Positions 34,601-43,303 are shown, numbered from the stretch's first letter. The stretch: DNA of 64,000 nt from Novosphingobium malaysiense (GCF_000802225.1 NZ_JTDI01000001.1:930001-994000); one strand, 5' to 3'. Notes: generated by a model not told the origin, from the letters alone. Translations and numbers: made by a program.

Positions 34601-35292
34601 TGGCCATGACCCGCACGTTCACCCCGTTCGTCGCCGGACTGCTCGCAGTGAGTGTCCTGGGCGCCTCGGCCAGCCCCGCGCTAGCGCGCAAGAAGCACGA
34701 ACCTTCCGGGTTCGAACCGACGCTTCCCCTCGCCCAGCCCGTCCAGTCGCAGGCCGCGACCGGCGGGATCTTCAATGTTTCGGCCGGCTATGCTCCGCTC
34801 TATACCGGCACCCGCGCCGCCCGCGTCGGCGATCCGGTAACGATTCTGCTGATCGAAAGCACCACTGCCGCCAAGTCGGTGAATTCCAAGAATTCCAAGA
34901 GCGGCGGCGCCTCGATCCTGCCACCGACCGCCGGCCCACTGTCCTTCCTGAACCCGGACGCGCTTAAAGCCAGCTCGAATTCGTCGTTCAATGGAGGGGG
35001 AAATGCCGCCCAGACGAGTACGCTCGCCTCGACGCTTTCCGTCACCATTGCGGAGGTTCGTCCCAACGGCACCGCGCTTGTCAGAGGGGAAAAGCAGATG
35101 ATGCTCAGCCAGGGAGATGAATGGGTCCGGTTCTCCGGCATCATTCGCCTGGCCGACATTGATCAGGAAAACACCATTCCCTCCACCCGCGTTGCCGATG
35201 CCCACATCGAATACAGCGGCAAGGGAGCGCTGATGCGTTCGAGCAAGCAAGGCTGGCTCGGCCGCTTCTTCAACCTGATCTCGCCGTTCTGA
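34600..35292 (+). CDS. flgH: Flagellar L-ring protein FlgH, without a lipobox
   Basis: This encodes 230 residues. It forms the outer-membrane L ring. Family motifs are VGDPVTILLIESTTAAKSV and SGIIRLADIDQENTI, ending with the hydrophobic WLGRFFNLISPF. FlgH is normally a lipoprotein with a Cys at the start of the mature protein. Here the signal peptide ends in a signal-peptidase-I type site (near SPALA-R) and the whole protein has no cysteine, so it cannot be lipidated. The first base of the ATG is the last base of the flgG stop. Confidence 0.93.
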   Translation: MAMTRTFTPFVAGLLAVSVLGASASPALARKKHEPSGFEPTLPLAQPVQSQAATGGIFNVSAGYAPLYTGTRAARVGDPVTILLIESTTAAKSVNSKNSKSGGASILPPTAGPLSFLNPDALKASSNSSFNGGGNAAQTSTLASTLSVTIAEVRPNGTALVRGEKQMMLSQGDEWVRFSGIIRLADIDQENTIPSTRVADAHIEYSGKGALMRSSKQGWLGRFFNLISPF

Positions 35293-36401
35293 TGGTGACC
35301 GACATGATCCGCCGCATTCTCCTCTCCCTCGCCGCCCTCGCGGTCCTCCTGCCCGGAGCCGCCATGGCCGAGCGCGTACGCGACCTGGGCCAGTTCCAGG
35401 GCGTGCGTTCGAACCAGCTCACCGGCTACGGCATCGTCGTCGGCCTGCCGGGCACGGGCGACGACAACCTCGAATACCTGACCCAGGCGATGAAGGGCGT
35501 TTCGGGCCGCATGGGCCTGAACCTGCCCGCCGGTGTCGCGCCGGGGCTCAAGAACGCCGCGGCCGTCATGGTCACTGCCGATCTTCCCGCCTTCGCCAAG
35601 CCGGGACAGCGCATCGACGTCACCGTCTCGACGATCGGCAAGGCCAAGTCGCTGCGCGGCGGCGCGCTGATCCTGACCCCGCTCTACGGCGCGGACGGCC
35701 AGATCTATGCGATGGCCCAGGGCAATCTTGCCGTGGGCGGTCTCGGCATTTCGGGCAAGGACGGCTCCAACCTCACCGTCAACATTCCGACCGTCGGCCG
35801 CATCGCCGATGGTGCGAGCGTGGAACGCGCGGTCGCCACCGGTTTCGACAACAACCCGGTGCTGCGCTGGAACCTGTTCGACGCCGACTTCCTTACCGCC
35901 GCGCGTGTGCGCGATGCGGTCAACCGCCGCCTGCCGGGCACTGCCTCGGTCGAGGACGGCGTGACCCTGGCGCTGCACCTGCCGCTCGATCCCAATACCC
36001 GCGCCAGCGTGATGGCTGCGATCGAGATGATCGAGGTCGAACCGGCCGAAACCGCCGCACGCGTCATCGTCAACAGCCGCACCGGCACCGTGGTGATCAA
36101 CTCGGCCGTGCGCCTTTCGCCCGCCGCGATCAGCCACGGCAAGCTGACTGTGCGGGTCGACGAGGATCCGACAGTCGTCCAGCCCGCCCCCTTCAGCCGT
36201 GGCCGCACGGCCGTAGAGCAGGACTCCACCCTGTCGGCCGACGAGGAAAAGCGCTCGGTCGCCATGTTCAAGGGCGGTGCCTCGCTGTCCAAGGTAGTCG
36301 ATGCCCTTAATATGCTGGGCGTAACTCCTTCAGACCTCGTCGCCATTCTCGAGGCGCTCAAGCAGGCCGGTGCCCTGAAAGCGGAGATGGTGGTGATATG
36401 A
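35292..36401 (+). CDS. flgI: Flagellar P-ring protein FlgI
   Basis: This encodes 369 residues, normal length. A Sec signal peptide ends near AMA-ER (about residue 27). The actual start may be the ATG at 35304, four codons in. Signatures are RVRDLGQFQGVRSNQLTGYG and VVGLPGTGDDN near the N-terminus, and SLSKVVDALNMLGVTPSDLV at the C-terminus. FlgI forms the P ring in the peptidoglycan layer, with FlgA as chaperone. It overlaps flgJ by ATGA. Confidence 0.96.
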   Translation: MVTDMIRRILLSLAALAVLLPGAAMAERVRDLGQFQGVRSNQLTGYGIVVGLPGTGDDNLEYLTQAMKGVSGRMGLNLPAGVAPGLKNAAAVMVTADLPAFAKPGQRIDVTVSTIGKAKSLRGGALILTPLYGADGQIYAMAQGNLAVGGLGISGKDGSNLTVNIPTVGRIADGASVERAVATGFDNNPVLRWNLFDADFLTAARVRDAVNRRLPGTASVEDGVTLALHLPLDPNTRASVMAAIEMIEVEPAETAARVIVNSRTGTVVINSAVRLSPAAISHGKLTVRVDEDPTVVQPAPFSRGRTAVEQDSTLSADEEKRSVAMFKGGASLSKVVDALNMLGVTPSDLVAILEALKQAGALKAEMVVI

Positions 36402-36730
36402 GCACGATCGCGTCTTCCGTTGCCGGCCTGACCACGGCCCCGACCGCGACCGACCGCGAAAAGCTGTCGGCCGTCGCCAAGCAGTTCGAGGCGCTGTTCA
36501 TGCGTCAGATGCTCGCCGCCGCGCGCAAAAGCGACTTCGGCGGCGACAAGCTGTTCAGCAGTCAAGCGCTCGACACGTTCAACCAGATGCAGGACGAACA
36601 TTTCGCCGATGTCACCGCGCAGTCCGGGGCGCTCGGCTTTGCCACCATCATCGAGGCGCAGATGGCGCGCTTCCTGCCGTCCGGGGACACCCGAGGCGGC
36701 AGCGACACGACTGCGGACGGGAGCAAGTAA
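36398..36730 (+). CDS. flgJ: Rod-binding protein FlgJ, single domain
   Basis: This encodes 110 residues and consists only of the N-terminal rod-capping domain (KQFEALFMRQMLAAARKS, TFNQMQDEHFADVTAQSG). The muramidase domain found in enterobacterial FlgJ (about 310 residues) is missing. The peptidoglycan-cutting job is probably done by the transglycosylase at 27475-28380. A short FlgJ with a separate hydrolase is known in alphaproteobacteria. Confidence 0.9.
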   Translation: MSTIASSVAGLTTAPTATDREKLSAVAKQFEALFMRQMLAAARKSDFGGDKLFSSQALDTFNQMQDEHFADVTAQSGALGFATIIEAQMARFLPSGDTRGGSDTTADGSK

Positions 36731-36733
36731 GCC

Positions 36734-38071
36734 ATGGCCGCCGACCTTCTCACGATTGCCAGTTCCGGGGCCCGCGCCGCCAAGGCGGCGCTGGACGTAA
36801 CCGCGAACAACATCTCGAACGCGTCGTCGGAAGGGTATGTCCGGCGCAGCGTGAGCGTGGCCGAACTGGCATCCAATTCGGTCGGCTCGGCACCTACGGC
36901 AATCAACCTGGCCGGCGTGCGCGTGACCGGTGTCGTGCGCAATGCCGACTTGTTCCGCCAATCCGAAGTGCGCCGTACCGGCGCCGATGCCGCACGCGCG
37001 GATGCCGAAGTGCAGGGTCTGGAAAACATCGAGAGCGCGGTCGAACAGACCGGCGCCTACGAATCGATCGTCAACTTCGAAGGCGCGCTGCAGCAGCTGC
37101 TATCCGATCCCACAGATACCAGCCTGCGTGCCTCCGTGATGGAACAGGGGCGCAACCTCGCCGAAACCCTGAATGTTTCCTCGTCCAGCCTCGACGCGGT
37201 CCGCGACGGCCTGCAGTTCGAGGCGCAAGACGGTGTCGACAATGTCAACCTCCTCTCGGCGGAACTCGCCAAGGTGAACCTGCGACTGACGCGCGCCTCG
37301 GACGCCTCCAGCGATCAGACCACGCTGCTGGACAGGCGCGATTCGCTGCTGGAGCAGCTCAGCCAGAAGGTCGGCATCTCCACCAGCTTCGGCACCAACG
37401 GGGTGGTGTCCGTCAAACTCGGTAACAGCGCGGGTCCCGCGCTCGTAACCGGCGGCAGCTCTGGCACGCTGTCCATGACAGCAGCCGCCGATGGCACCGT
37501 CTCGTTCGCTCTGGACGGCACTGCCGCGACGCTTTCCTCCGGCTCACTTGCCGGTAAGACCCAGGCGCTGACCGAACTGGCAACCACTCGCGGCAAGCTC
37601 GACCAGATCGCCGCCAGCGTGATCGACGCAGTCAATACCGCGCAGGCGAGCGGCGTCGATCTCCAAGGCAATCCCGGCCAGCCCCTGTTCTCGGGCACCA
37701 GCGCGGCAGACATCGCGATGGTCGCCTCCAGTTCCAGCGCCATTGCAACCGCGCCAGCGGGCAGCGGCGCCAACAGCCGCGACGCTTCGAACATCACGGC
37801 CATGCAGAACGCGCTTGCCAACGCCGACCCTGCCGGCGCCATGAACACGCTTCTGTTCGACATCTCCAGCGCCGTCGCCGGTCGTAGCGTGACCCGCGAT
37901 GCTCTGGATTCGGTGGCCAGCACGGCCAAGATCGCCCTGCAGGCCCAAGCCGGCGTCGATCTCGATCACGAGGCCGTCAATCTCGTCCGATACCAGCAGG
38001 CATTCCAGGCTTCAGGCCGGGTGATGCAGGTGGCTTCCGACATCTTCGACTCCATCCTCTCCATCAGGTAG
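36734..38071 (+). CDS. flgK: Hook-filament junction protein FlgK (HAP1)
   Basis: This encodes 445 residues. It joins the hook and filament with FlgL. The N-terminal axial signature is KAALDVTANNISNASSEGYV. The C-terminal helix is seen in DLDHEAVNLVRYQQAFQASG. The middle domain is Ser/Ala-rich and shorter than in enterobacteria (about 547 residues). FlgN (28447-28779) is its expected export chaperone. Confidence 0.92.
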   Translation: MAADLLTIASSGARAAKAALDVTANNISNASSEGYVRRSVSVAELASNSVGSAPTAINLAGVRVTGVVRNADLFRQSEVRRTGADAARADAEVQGLENIESAVEQTGAYESIVNFEGALQQLLSDPTDTSLRASVMEQGRNLAETLNVSSSSLDAVRDGLQFEAQDGVDNVNLLSAELAKVNLRLTRASDASSDQTTLLDRRDSLLEQLSQKVGISTSFGTNGVVSVKLGNSAGPALVTGGSSGTLSMTAAADGTVSFALDGTAATLSSGSLAGKTQALTELATTRGKLDQIAASVIDAVNTAQASGVDLQGNPGQPLFSGTSAADIAMVASSSSAIATAPAGSGANSRDASNITAMQNALANADPAGAMNTLLFDISSAVAGRSVTRDALDSVASTAKIALQAQAGVDLDHEAVNLVRYQQAFQASGRVMQVASDIFDSILSIR

Positions 38072-38078
38072 ACCGACC

Positions 38079-39002
38079 ATGGCGATCGTCTCGACCAGCA
38101 CCAGCGCATTCTACGAACGGGCCCGCGCCGGCATGAAGGACCTGCGTTCGCAGGCCGAAACGCTGCAGGCGCAGCTCGGCAGCGGCCAGAAGCTCACCCG
38201 CTCTTCGGACGACCCCGTCGCCGCGGCTCGCCTGCGCACGCTCTCGCGGCTCGAATCGCTGTCCACCATCGACAAGACCAACGCCAACCGCGCCAACGCG
38301 GACCTGACACTGGCCGACTCGGCCATGTCCAACATGTCCAACTCGATCATCCGGGCCCAGGAACTCGCCACGCAGGCGGCCAGCACGACGCTGACCCACA
38401 GCCAGCGCGCGGGCATCGCCGAAGAACTCGCACAGATCCACGACGATCTCTACGCGCTCGCCAATTCTCGGGATTCCAGCGGTCACGCGCTGTTCGGCGG
38501 AAACAACACAGGCAATGCCTATACGCTCGATGCAGGCGGCAATGCCCAGTATATCGGCAGCAACACCTCGGCGGAGCTTCCGATCGGGGACGGGCAGAGC
38601 GTGACGCGATCGATGACCGGCCGCCAGCTTTTCAACTTTACCGATGCCAACGGCAACGACACCGACGTGATGGCGACCATCAAGACGCTTGCCGCCGCGC
38701 TCACGAGCGGAACCGCCGATCCGGCGGCCGCAGCCAATGATGCGCTCGGCTCGCTGAAGACCGGCCTGGATACGCTCAGCACAGCGCAGACCGTGGTCGG
38801 CACTCGGCTCGCCTGGCTGGATGTCGTCAGCGAACGGCGCACGTCACTTTCCGAATTGCGGTCCACCGAGGAAGCCGACCTGGGCGGAACCGACATTGCT
38901 TCCACCGTGGCGCAGCTTCAGCAGACGCTGACGGTGCTCGAGGCCAGCCAGGCCAGTTTTACCAAGCTGTCCGGCCTGAGCCTGTTCGACAATCTGAGAT
39001 AA
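38079..39002 (+). CDS. flgL: Hook-filament junction protein FlgL (HAP3)
   Basis: This encodes 307 residues. It resembles flagellin at both ends: the N-terminal LQAQLGSGQKLTRSSDDPVA and the C-terminal VAQLQQTLTVLEASQASFTK. It forms the last junction layer below the filament. It is the final gene of the axial operon and is followed directly by an intrinsic terminator. Confidence 0.9.
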   Translation: MAIVSTSTSAFYERARAGMKDLRSQAETLQAQLGSGQKLTRSSDDPVAAARLRTLSRLESLSTIDKTNANRANADLTLADSAMSNMSNSIIRAQELATQAASTTLTHSQRAGIAEELAQIHDDLYALANSRDSSGHALFGGNNTGNAYTLDAGGNAQYIGSNTSAELPIGDGQSVTRSMTGRQLFNFTDANGNDTDVMATIKTLAAALTSGTADPAAAANDALGSLKTGLDTLSTAQTVVGTRLAWLDVVSERRTSLSELRSTEEADLGGTDIASTVAQLQQTLTVLEASQASFTKLSGLSLFDNLR

Positions 39003-39006
39003 CGTG

Positions 39007-39042
39007 ACCACCCGGCCCATCGGCAGGGTCGGGTGGTTTTTT
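39007..39042 (+). terminator. Intrinsic terminator after flgL
   Basis: ACCACCCG (39007-39014) pairs perfectly with CGGGTGGT (39030-39037), followed by six Ts (39037-39042). This is the cleanest Rho-independent terminator in the window and marks the end of the flgB-flgL operon. It lies only 17 bases before motA. Confidence 0.88.
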
Positions 39043-39059
39043 GACGGGGGTAGTTAACC

Positions 39060-39923
39060 ATGTTTGCAATCATCGGCGTCGTCATATTGCTGGTGATGGT
39101 GTTCGGCGGCTTCGCCCTCACCGGCGGTGCGCTCGGCCCTGTCATGCACGCCATTCCGCACGAGATGCTGATCATCGGCGGCGCCGCCGTCGGCGCCATC
39201 GTTACCGGCAACTCGATGCACGAACTCAAGGCGCTAGGTGCCGGATTCGCGCGCGTGTTCAAGGGGCCCAAGCACAACAAGCAGGACCATATCGATGCGA
39301 TCATCCTCACCACCCGGCTGATGCGGATCCTGCGGTCCGAAGGACCGGTGGCTCTCGAAAGTCACGTCAACGAACCGAAGTCTTCCTCGCTTTTCGCGGA
39401 ATTTCCGCGCGTTCTGGCCAACGAACCGCTCGTCCACCTGATCTGCGACACGCTGACCCTGATCGTCGTGTCTTCGGGCACGCTGGAAGTCCATGCTGTC
39501 GAGGACGTGATGGACAATGCGATGAAGACCCACTTCCACGAACTGCATGAACCGCAGCACGCCTTGCAGAACCTCGCGGACTCGCTTCCCGCCCTCGGCA
39601 TCGTCGCGGCCGTTCTCGGCGTGGTGAAGACCATGGGCTCGATCGACGAGCCGCCATCGATCCTCGGCGGCATGATCGGTTCGGCCCTGGTCGGTACCTT
39701 CATGGGCGTTCTGCTGGCCTACGGCATCGTTGCCCCCATGGCCGGCCGCCTGAAGCAGGTGAACGAGCAGGACGAACAGATCTTCCATGCCGTCAAGCAG
39801 GTGATCATCGCCTCGCTCCATGGCTGGCCGCAACCGCTGGTCGTCGAATCCGCCCGTTCGGGTCTCGGCCACGCCTTCCGCCCGGGCCTCTCCGAACTGC
39901 TCGACGCGATGAGGGGCCGCTGA
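39060..39923 (+). CDS. motA: Flagellar motor stator protein MotA
   Basis: This encodes 287 residues with four transmembrane helices. It forms the proton channel with MotB and drives rotation through FliG. Characteristic segments are MLIIGGAAVGAIVTGNSMHE (helix 2), PALGIVAAVLGVVKTMGSI (with the conserved proline) and LVGTFMGVLLAYGIVAPMAG (helix 4). The ribosome site is GGGGG before the ATG. There is almost no space for a promoter after the preceding terminator. Confidence 0.95.
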   Translation: MFAIIGVVILLVMVFGGFALTGGALGPVMHAIPHEMLIIGGAAVGAIVTGNSMHELKALGAGFARVFKGPKHNKQDHIDAIILTTRLMRILRSEGPVALESHVNEPKSSSLFAEFPRVLANEPLVHLICDTLTLIVVSSGTLEVHAVEDVMDNAMKTHFHELHEPQHALQNLADSLPALGIVAAVLGVVKTMGSIDEPPSILGGMIGSALVGTFMGVLLAYGIVAPMAGRLKQVNEQDEQIFHAVKQVIIASLHGWPQPLVVESARSGLGHAFRPGLSELLDAMRGR

Positions 39924-39924
39924 C

Positions 39925-40764
39925 ATGGCAGGCAGGAAGGGCAAGAACGAACCGCCCAGACCGATCATCGTCAAGAAGATCACCGTCGTAGAGGGCGGTC
40001 ATCACGGCGGCGCGTGGAAAGTGGCCTATGCCGACTTCGTGACCGCCATGATGGCGTTCTTCCTGCTGCTCTGGATCCTGGGCGCCACGACGGAAAAGCA
40101 GCGCAAGGGCATTGCCGACTACTTCACGCCCACGCTGGTCAAGAACAAGGAAATGTCCGCCGGCTCCGGCGCAGGCCTGTTGGGCGGCTCGTCGCTCACC
40201 GATGCGGACGACTATCCGCACCGGGCCGGTCAGACCGGTACCAAGACGCTTACCATTCCGCGCGACGCCACCGGTGGTCCCAAGGAAGGCGGTTCCAAGG
40301 TCAAGCGCACGACGCGGGCAAAGCAGGCTCTGATGCAGAAGCTGCAGGCGACGGCGCGGCTGCGCCAGCTCGCCAAGCAGGTGCGCCTCGTGGACACGTC
40401 GCTCGGCGTCCGCATCGACCTGGTCGACGACGCCGACTTCTCGATGTTCCGACTGGGCACCACTGTCCTCACCCCGGAAGCATCCGAACTGATCGGCGTG
40501 ATTGCCGAGGCGGTAGGCCCGGATCAGGGTCAGCTCACCATTCGCGGCCACACCGACGCCCTGCCCTACAAGGAGGACGCCTACGGCAACAACTGGTCGC
40601 TTTCGGCGGGCCGCGCCGAATCGACGCGCCAGGCGCTCATGCGCGACGGTATCGCCGAGGACCGGTTCAAGCGGATCGAGGGCGTGGCGGACCGCGAACT
40701 CCTGATCCCCTCCGATCCGCAGGATCCGCGCAACCGGCGCATCTCCATCACCTTGCTCGACTGA
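39925..40764 (+). CDS. motB: Flagellar motor stator protein MotB
   Basis: This encodes 279 residues. A basic N-terminus leads to one transmembrane helix with the proton-carrying aspartate in AYADFVTAMMAFFLLLWIL (Asp37). The C-terminal OmpA-type domain (about 150-275) anchors the stator to peptidoglycan, with the core TIRGHTDALPY and NRRISITLLD. It lies one base after motA, so the two are translated together. Confidence 0.95.
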   Translation: MAGRKGKNEPPRPIIVKKITVVEGGHHGGAWKVAYADFVTAMMAFFLLLWILGATTEKQRKGIADYFTPTLVKNKEMSAGSGAGLLGGSSLTDADDYPHRAGQTGTKTLTIPRDATGGPKEGGSKVKRTTRAKQALMQKLQATARLRQLAKQVRLVDTSLGVRIDLVDDADFSMFRLGTTVLTPEASELIGVIAEAVGPDQGQLTIRGHTDALPYKEDAYGNNWSLSAGRAESTRQALMRDGIAEDRFKRIEGVADRELLIPSDPQDPRNRRISITLLD

Positions 40765-40789
40765 CGGAGGCACGAAAAGCACGGTGAGC

Positions 40790-40807
40790 GGGGCCGGAAA
40801 CGGTCCC
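40790..40807 (+). terminator. Possible terminator hairpin after motB
   Basis: GGGGCCG and CGGTCCC form a 7-bp stem (one G-T pair) closed by a GAAA tetraloop, 26 bases past the motB stop. There is no T-run. Confidence 0.4.
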
Positions 40808-40911
40808 GCTTCCCGGCCCTGCACCCCGGCCCATCGCGGCAGCGATCCGGTCACGCTTGCCCACTGCTCGCTGCCGACGCACCATGCCGCGGAGCAGAGG
40901 GAGAGCACAAC

Positions 40912-41334
40912 ATGGCATTCACCGGGCCGATCGAGGATCGCCTCGCGATCCGCGAATTATACGGCACCTATGGCGACGCGAGCTGGCGCGGCGACAGGGA
41001 CGAGTGGATTTCCTGCTTCACCGACGACGGCCGCTGGACCAGCCACCTGTTCGATGCCGCCGGCAAGGAAGCACTGCTTCAGACATGGGACGGTCTGTGG
41101 AAGGACTGGGAAGCGGTCGCCTTCCTAGGCGAGATCGGCGCAATGGAGATCGAGGGTGATACGGCCAGGGTGCGCTCCTATGCCCGTGAAGTGGTGCTGA
41201 TGAAGAACGGCGGGCAATTCAAGCTTTGCGGCCATTATGCGGACAGCCTGCGCAAGGTGGACGGGGCGTGGAAATTCGTCCGGCGAGACTACACGCAGAC
41301 CATCGGCGAATTCGACAAGCTCGTCGCGGACTGA
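40912..41334 (+). CDS. SnoaL-like (NTF2-fold) protein
   Basis: This encodes 140 residues. The pattern EDRLAIRELYGTYGDASWRG then WISCFTDDGRWTSH is that of the SnoaL_4 branch of the NTF2 fold. That branch includes ketosteroid isomerase-like enzymes, dehydratases and many proteins of unknown reaction. AGGGAG precedes the ATG. The gene lies between motB and fliC but has no known flagellar role. The next gene, a tandem version, follows after 4 bases, so they form an operon. Confidence 0.8.
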   Translation: MAFTGPIEDRLAIRELYGTYGDASWRGDRDEWISCFTDDGRWTSHLFDAAGKEALLQTWDGLWKDWEAVAFLGEIGAMEIEGDTARVRSYAREVVLMKNGGQFKLCGHYADSLRKVDGAWKFVRRDYTQTIGEFDKLVAD

Positions 41335-41338
41335 TCCG

Positions 41339-42154
41339 GTGCCTTTCACCGGCCCCGAATCCGATCGCCTCTCGATCCGCGAACTTTACGAGGGCTATGC
41401 CGACGGCGCAGCGCGAATCGACCGCCAGGCCTGGCTCGCCGCCTATGCCGATGACGCCCGCTGGCGTTCCCCTTACTTCGACATCGAAGGGATCGCCGCG
41501 ATCGGCGCCATGTTCGACGATATCATGGCCGACGTCGTCGATGTCACCATCGACATCCGGCTCGGCGCCCTGCAGATCGAAGGCGACGAAGCGACCGCGC
41601 GGCTCTACCAGAGCGAAAGCCTGCTCTACGCGGACGGATCGACCTGGGATCTGGTCGGCTGGTACGAGGATCTGCTGGAACGGCGCGGCGGGCGCTGGTG
41701 GTTCGTCGACCGCACCTATTCGCTCAAGCGCGAGGTCCGTCCCGATCTGCCCGGCGCGGCTTTTACCGGAGGTGCGCGCGACCGCATGGCCATACGCGAA
41801 CTGATGGAATGCTACGCCGACGCATCGTCGCGTATGGACAAGCAGCAGTGGCTCGATTGCTGGACCGAGAATTGCGTCTGGCACACCACCGCAGGCGAGG
41901 TGGTCGGCAAGGAGGCCTTGTCCGAGCGTTGGGATCAGCTGTTTGCAGTGATGGACGCCATGGCCTTCTTCGCCGTGCCCGGCGCCATCCACGTGGCCGG
42001 GAACACTGCAACCGCACGATGCCACGTACGCGAGATTGCGCGCATCGAGGGGACGGTCCGCAAATTTTCGGCCTGGTATGACGATACACTGGTGAAGCAG
42101 GACGGGCGCTGGCGGTTCGCGCGCCGCACCTATGCGATGAATATCGCCGAATAA
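41339..42154 (+). CDS. Tandem SnoaL-like (NTF2-fold) protein
   Basis: This encodes 271 residues from a GTG 4 bases after the preceding stop. It contains two SnoaL-type domains, at about 1-130 (SDRLSIRELYEGYADGAARI) and 140-271 (RDRMAIRELMECYADASSRM). With its neighbour there are three related domains in a row, which suggests duplication and fusion. Each domain keeps an Asp/Trp-rich pocket region (AAYADDARWRSP, CWTENCVWHTT). Substrates are unknown. The family often sits in aromatic or steroid degradation clusters, but no such genes adjoin here. Confidence 0.78.
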   Translation: MPFTGPESDRLSIRELYEGYADGAARIDRQAWLAAYADDARWRSPYFDIEGIAAIGAMFDDIMADVVDVTIDIRLGALQIEGDEATARLYQSESLLYADGSTWDLVGWYEDLLERRGGRWWFVDRTYSLKREVRPDLPGAAFTGGARDRMAIRELMECYADASSRMDKQQWLDCWTENCVWHTTAGEVVGKEALSERWDQLFAVMDAMAFFAVPGAIHVAGNTATARCHVREIARIEGTVRKFSAWYDDTLVKQDGRWRFARRTYAMNIAE

Positions 42155-42187
42155 GGCAGATCTGGCAATGTCCTGCCGGCAGTGCGC

Positions 42188-42228
42188 ACAAAAATGGGCC
42201 CGGCAGTCTGGGGAAACCCGCCGGGCCC
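42188..42228 (-). terminator. Intrinsic terminator of fliC
   Basis: GGGCCCGGC (42196-42204) pairs perfectly with GCCGGGCCC (42220-42228). On the minus strand it is followed by ATTTTTG. It lies 43 bases beyond the fliC stop and would also separate fliC from the SnoaL genes running toward it. Confidence 0.85.
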
Positions 42229-42271
42229 GAGGACCTGCTTGGTTAGGGCAGGCCGGTTAGGTTTGTTTTTA

Positions 42272-43096
42272 TTAACGCAGCAGCGACAGCACGTTCTGCT
42301 GGCTCTGGTTGGCCTGGGCCAGCATCGCGGTCGAAGCCTGCGAGAGGATCTGTGCCTTCGCCATCGCCGTCGTTTCCGAAGAATAATCGGCGTCTTCGAT
42401 ACGCGAACGTGCATCGGACAGGTTCGTCACGTTGTTGGTCAGCGTGTTGATCGCCGATTCGAGACGGTTCTGGCCGGCACCCAGCGAAGCGCGGGTGGCG
42501 TTGACGTCCTTGAGCGCCAGGTCGACGTTGTCGATCGTGGTGGAAGCCGCCGTGTTCGTCGACACGTCGAGCGCCGAAGCCGAGATGTTGGTGCCGTCGA
42601 TCGCGGTGGAGGTCAGGGCGATCGTCTCGCCCGAGTTCGCACCGGTCTGGATGTCGAAGGTGACGTCGGTGCCCGAAGTGGTCGAGAACAGCGCGTTGCC
42701 GTTGAACTTGGTCTGCGACAGCACGTCGCCGATCTGGCTGGTAAGTGCGGACACTTCCGACTGCATCGCGGCGCGGTCGGAGTCCTGGTAGGTGCCCGAC
42801 GACGACTGGACGGCCAGTTCGCGAACGCGCTGCATCATGTTGGTGACTTCCGACAGAGCGCCGTCGGCGGTCTGAGCCAGCGAGATGCCGTCGTTGGCGT
42901 TACGGATGCCCTGGCTCATGCCCTTGATCGACGAAGTCATCGAGGTGGCAATGGCAAGACCCGCGGCGTCGTCCTTCGAACCGTTGATGCGCTTGCCGGT
43001 GGAGAGACGCTCCATGACCGTGCTCTGCATCTTGCTGGCCGAATTCGAGGCGTTCATCGCCTTGATGGCGCCGATGTTGGTATTGATAACTGACAT
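42272..43096 (-). CDS. fliC: Flagellin FliC
   Basis: This encodes 274 residues, short for a flagellin but typical of alphaproteobacteria. The start at 43096 is set by [15 protein letters not shown] and the GGGAGC site 6 bases upstream. The N-terminal D0/D1 helices ([20 protein letters not shown]) and the C-terminal ones ([20 protein letters not shown], then QNVLSLLR) are complete. The surface-exposed centre is nearly absent. It is the only flagellin seen in the window. It is transcribed alone from a sigma-28-type promoter and ends at a strong terminator. FliS, its chaperone, is at 58487. Confidence 0.96.
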   Translation of the reverse strand: MSVINTNIGAIKAMNASNSASKMQSTVMERLSTGKRINGSKDDAAGLAIATSMTSSIKGMSQGIRNANDGISLAQTADGALSEVTNMMQRVRELAVQSSSGTYQDSDRAAMQSEVSALTSQIGDVLSQTKFNGNALFSTTSGTDVTFDIQTGANSGETIALTSTAIDGTNISASALDVSTNTAASTTIDNVDLALKDVNATRASLGAGQNRLESAINTLTNNVTNLSDARSRIEDADYSSETTAMAKAQILSQASTAMLAQANQSQQNVLSLLR

Positions 43097-43168
43097 GTAA
43101 AAGCTCCCGTTAGGTGTCCCGAAACTCGGGCAACCTGGCCGGCCCATCCGGCACGGCTGCCACAGCAT

Positions 43169-43195
43169 AGACCGGCAACGAACCGGCAAAGTTAA
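43169..43195 (-). promoter_or_regulatory. Sigma-28 (FliA) promoter of fliC
   Basis: On the minus strand TTAACTTT-N11-GCCGGTCT matches the enterobacterial consensus TAAAGTTT-N11-GCCGATAA in spacing and at 11 of 16 bases. The predicted start is about 66 bases before the fliC ATG. CCGGCAA elements overlap it. Confidence 0.75.
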
Positions 43196-43254
43196 GCCGC
43201 TTTCTTGCCGGTTGTTTGCCGGATGCCCTGCAGAGCGTTGCCGCGTAACGGCAA
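43172..43254. promoter_or_regulatory. Cluster of six CCGGCAA/TTGCCGG-type sites between fliC and the activator gene
   Basis: CCGGCAA occurs at 43172-43178 and 43183-43189, TTGCCGG at 43205-43211 and 43216-43222, TTGCCG at 43238-43243 and CGGCAA at 43249-43254. The first pair points one way and the second pair the other, with 11-base periodicity in each pair. They probably bind a helix-turn-helix regulator, with the adjacent activator gene product as the main candidate. Confidence 0.6.
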
Positions 43255-43276
43255 AAATAGGTGTTAATACGGGGCC

Positions 43277-43303
43277 TTAAATTTCCAATCTCTTGGCCGT
43301 TAG
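43277..43303 (+). promoter_or_regulatory. Sigma-28-type promoter of the activator-fliE operon
   Basis: TTAAATTT-N11-GCCGTTAG has the same spacing and shape as the divergent fliC promoter (TTAA-x-TTT-N11-GCCG). The predicted start is about 46 bases before the ATG at 43356. Confidence 0.65.
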
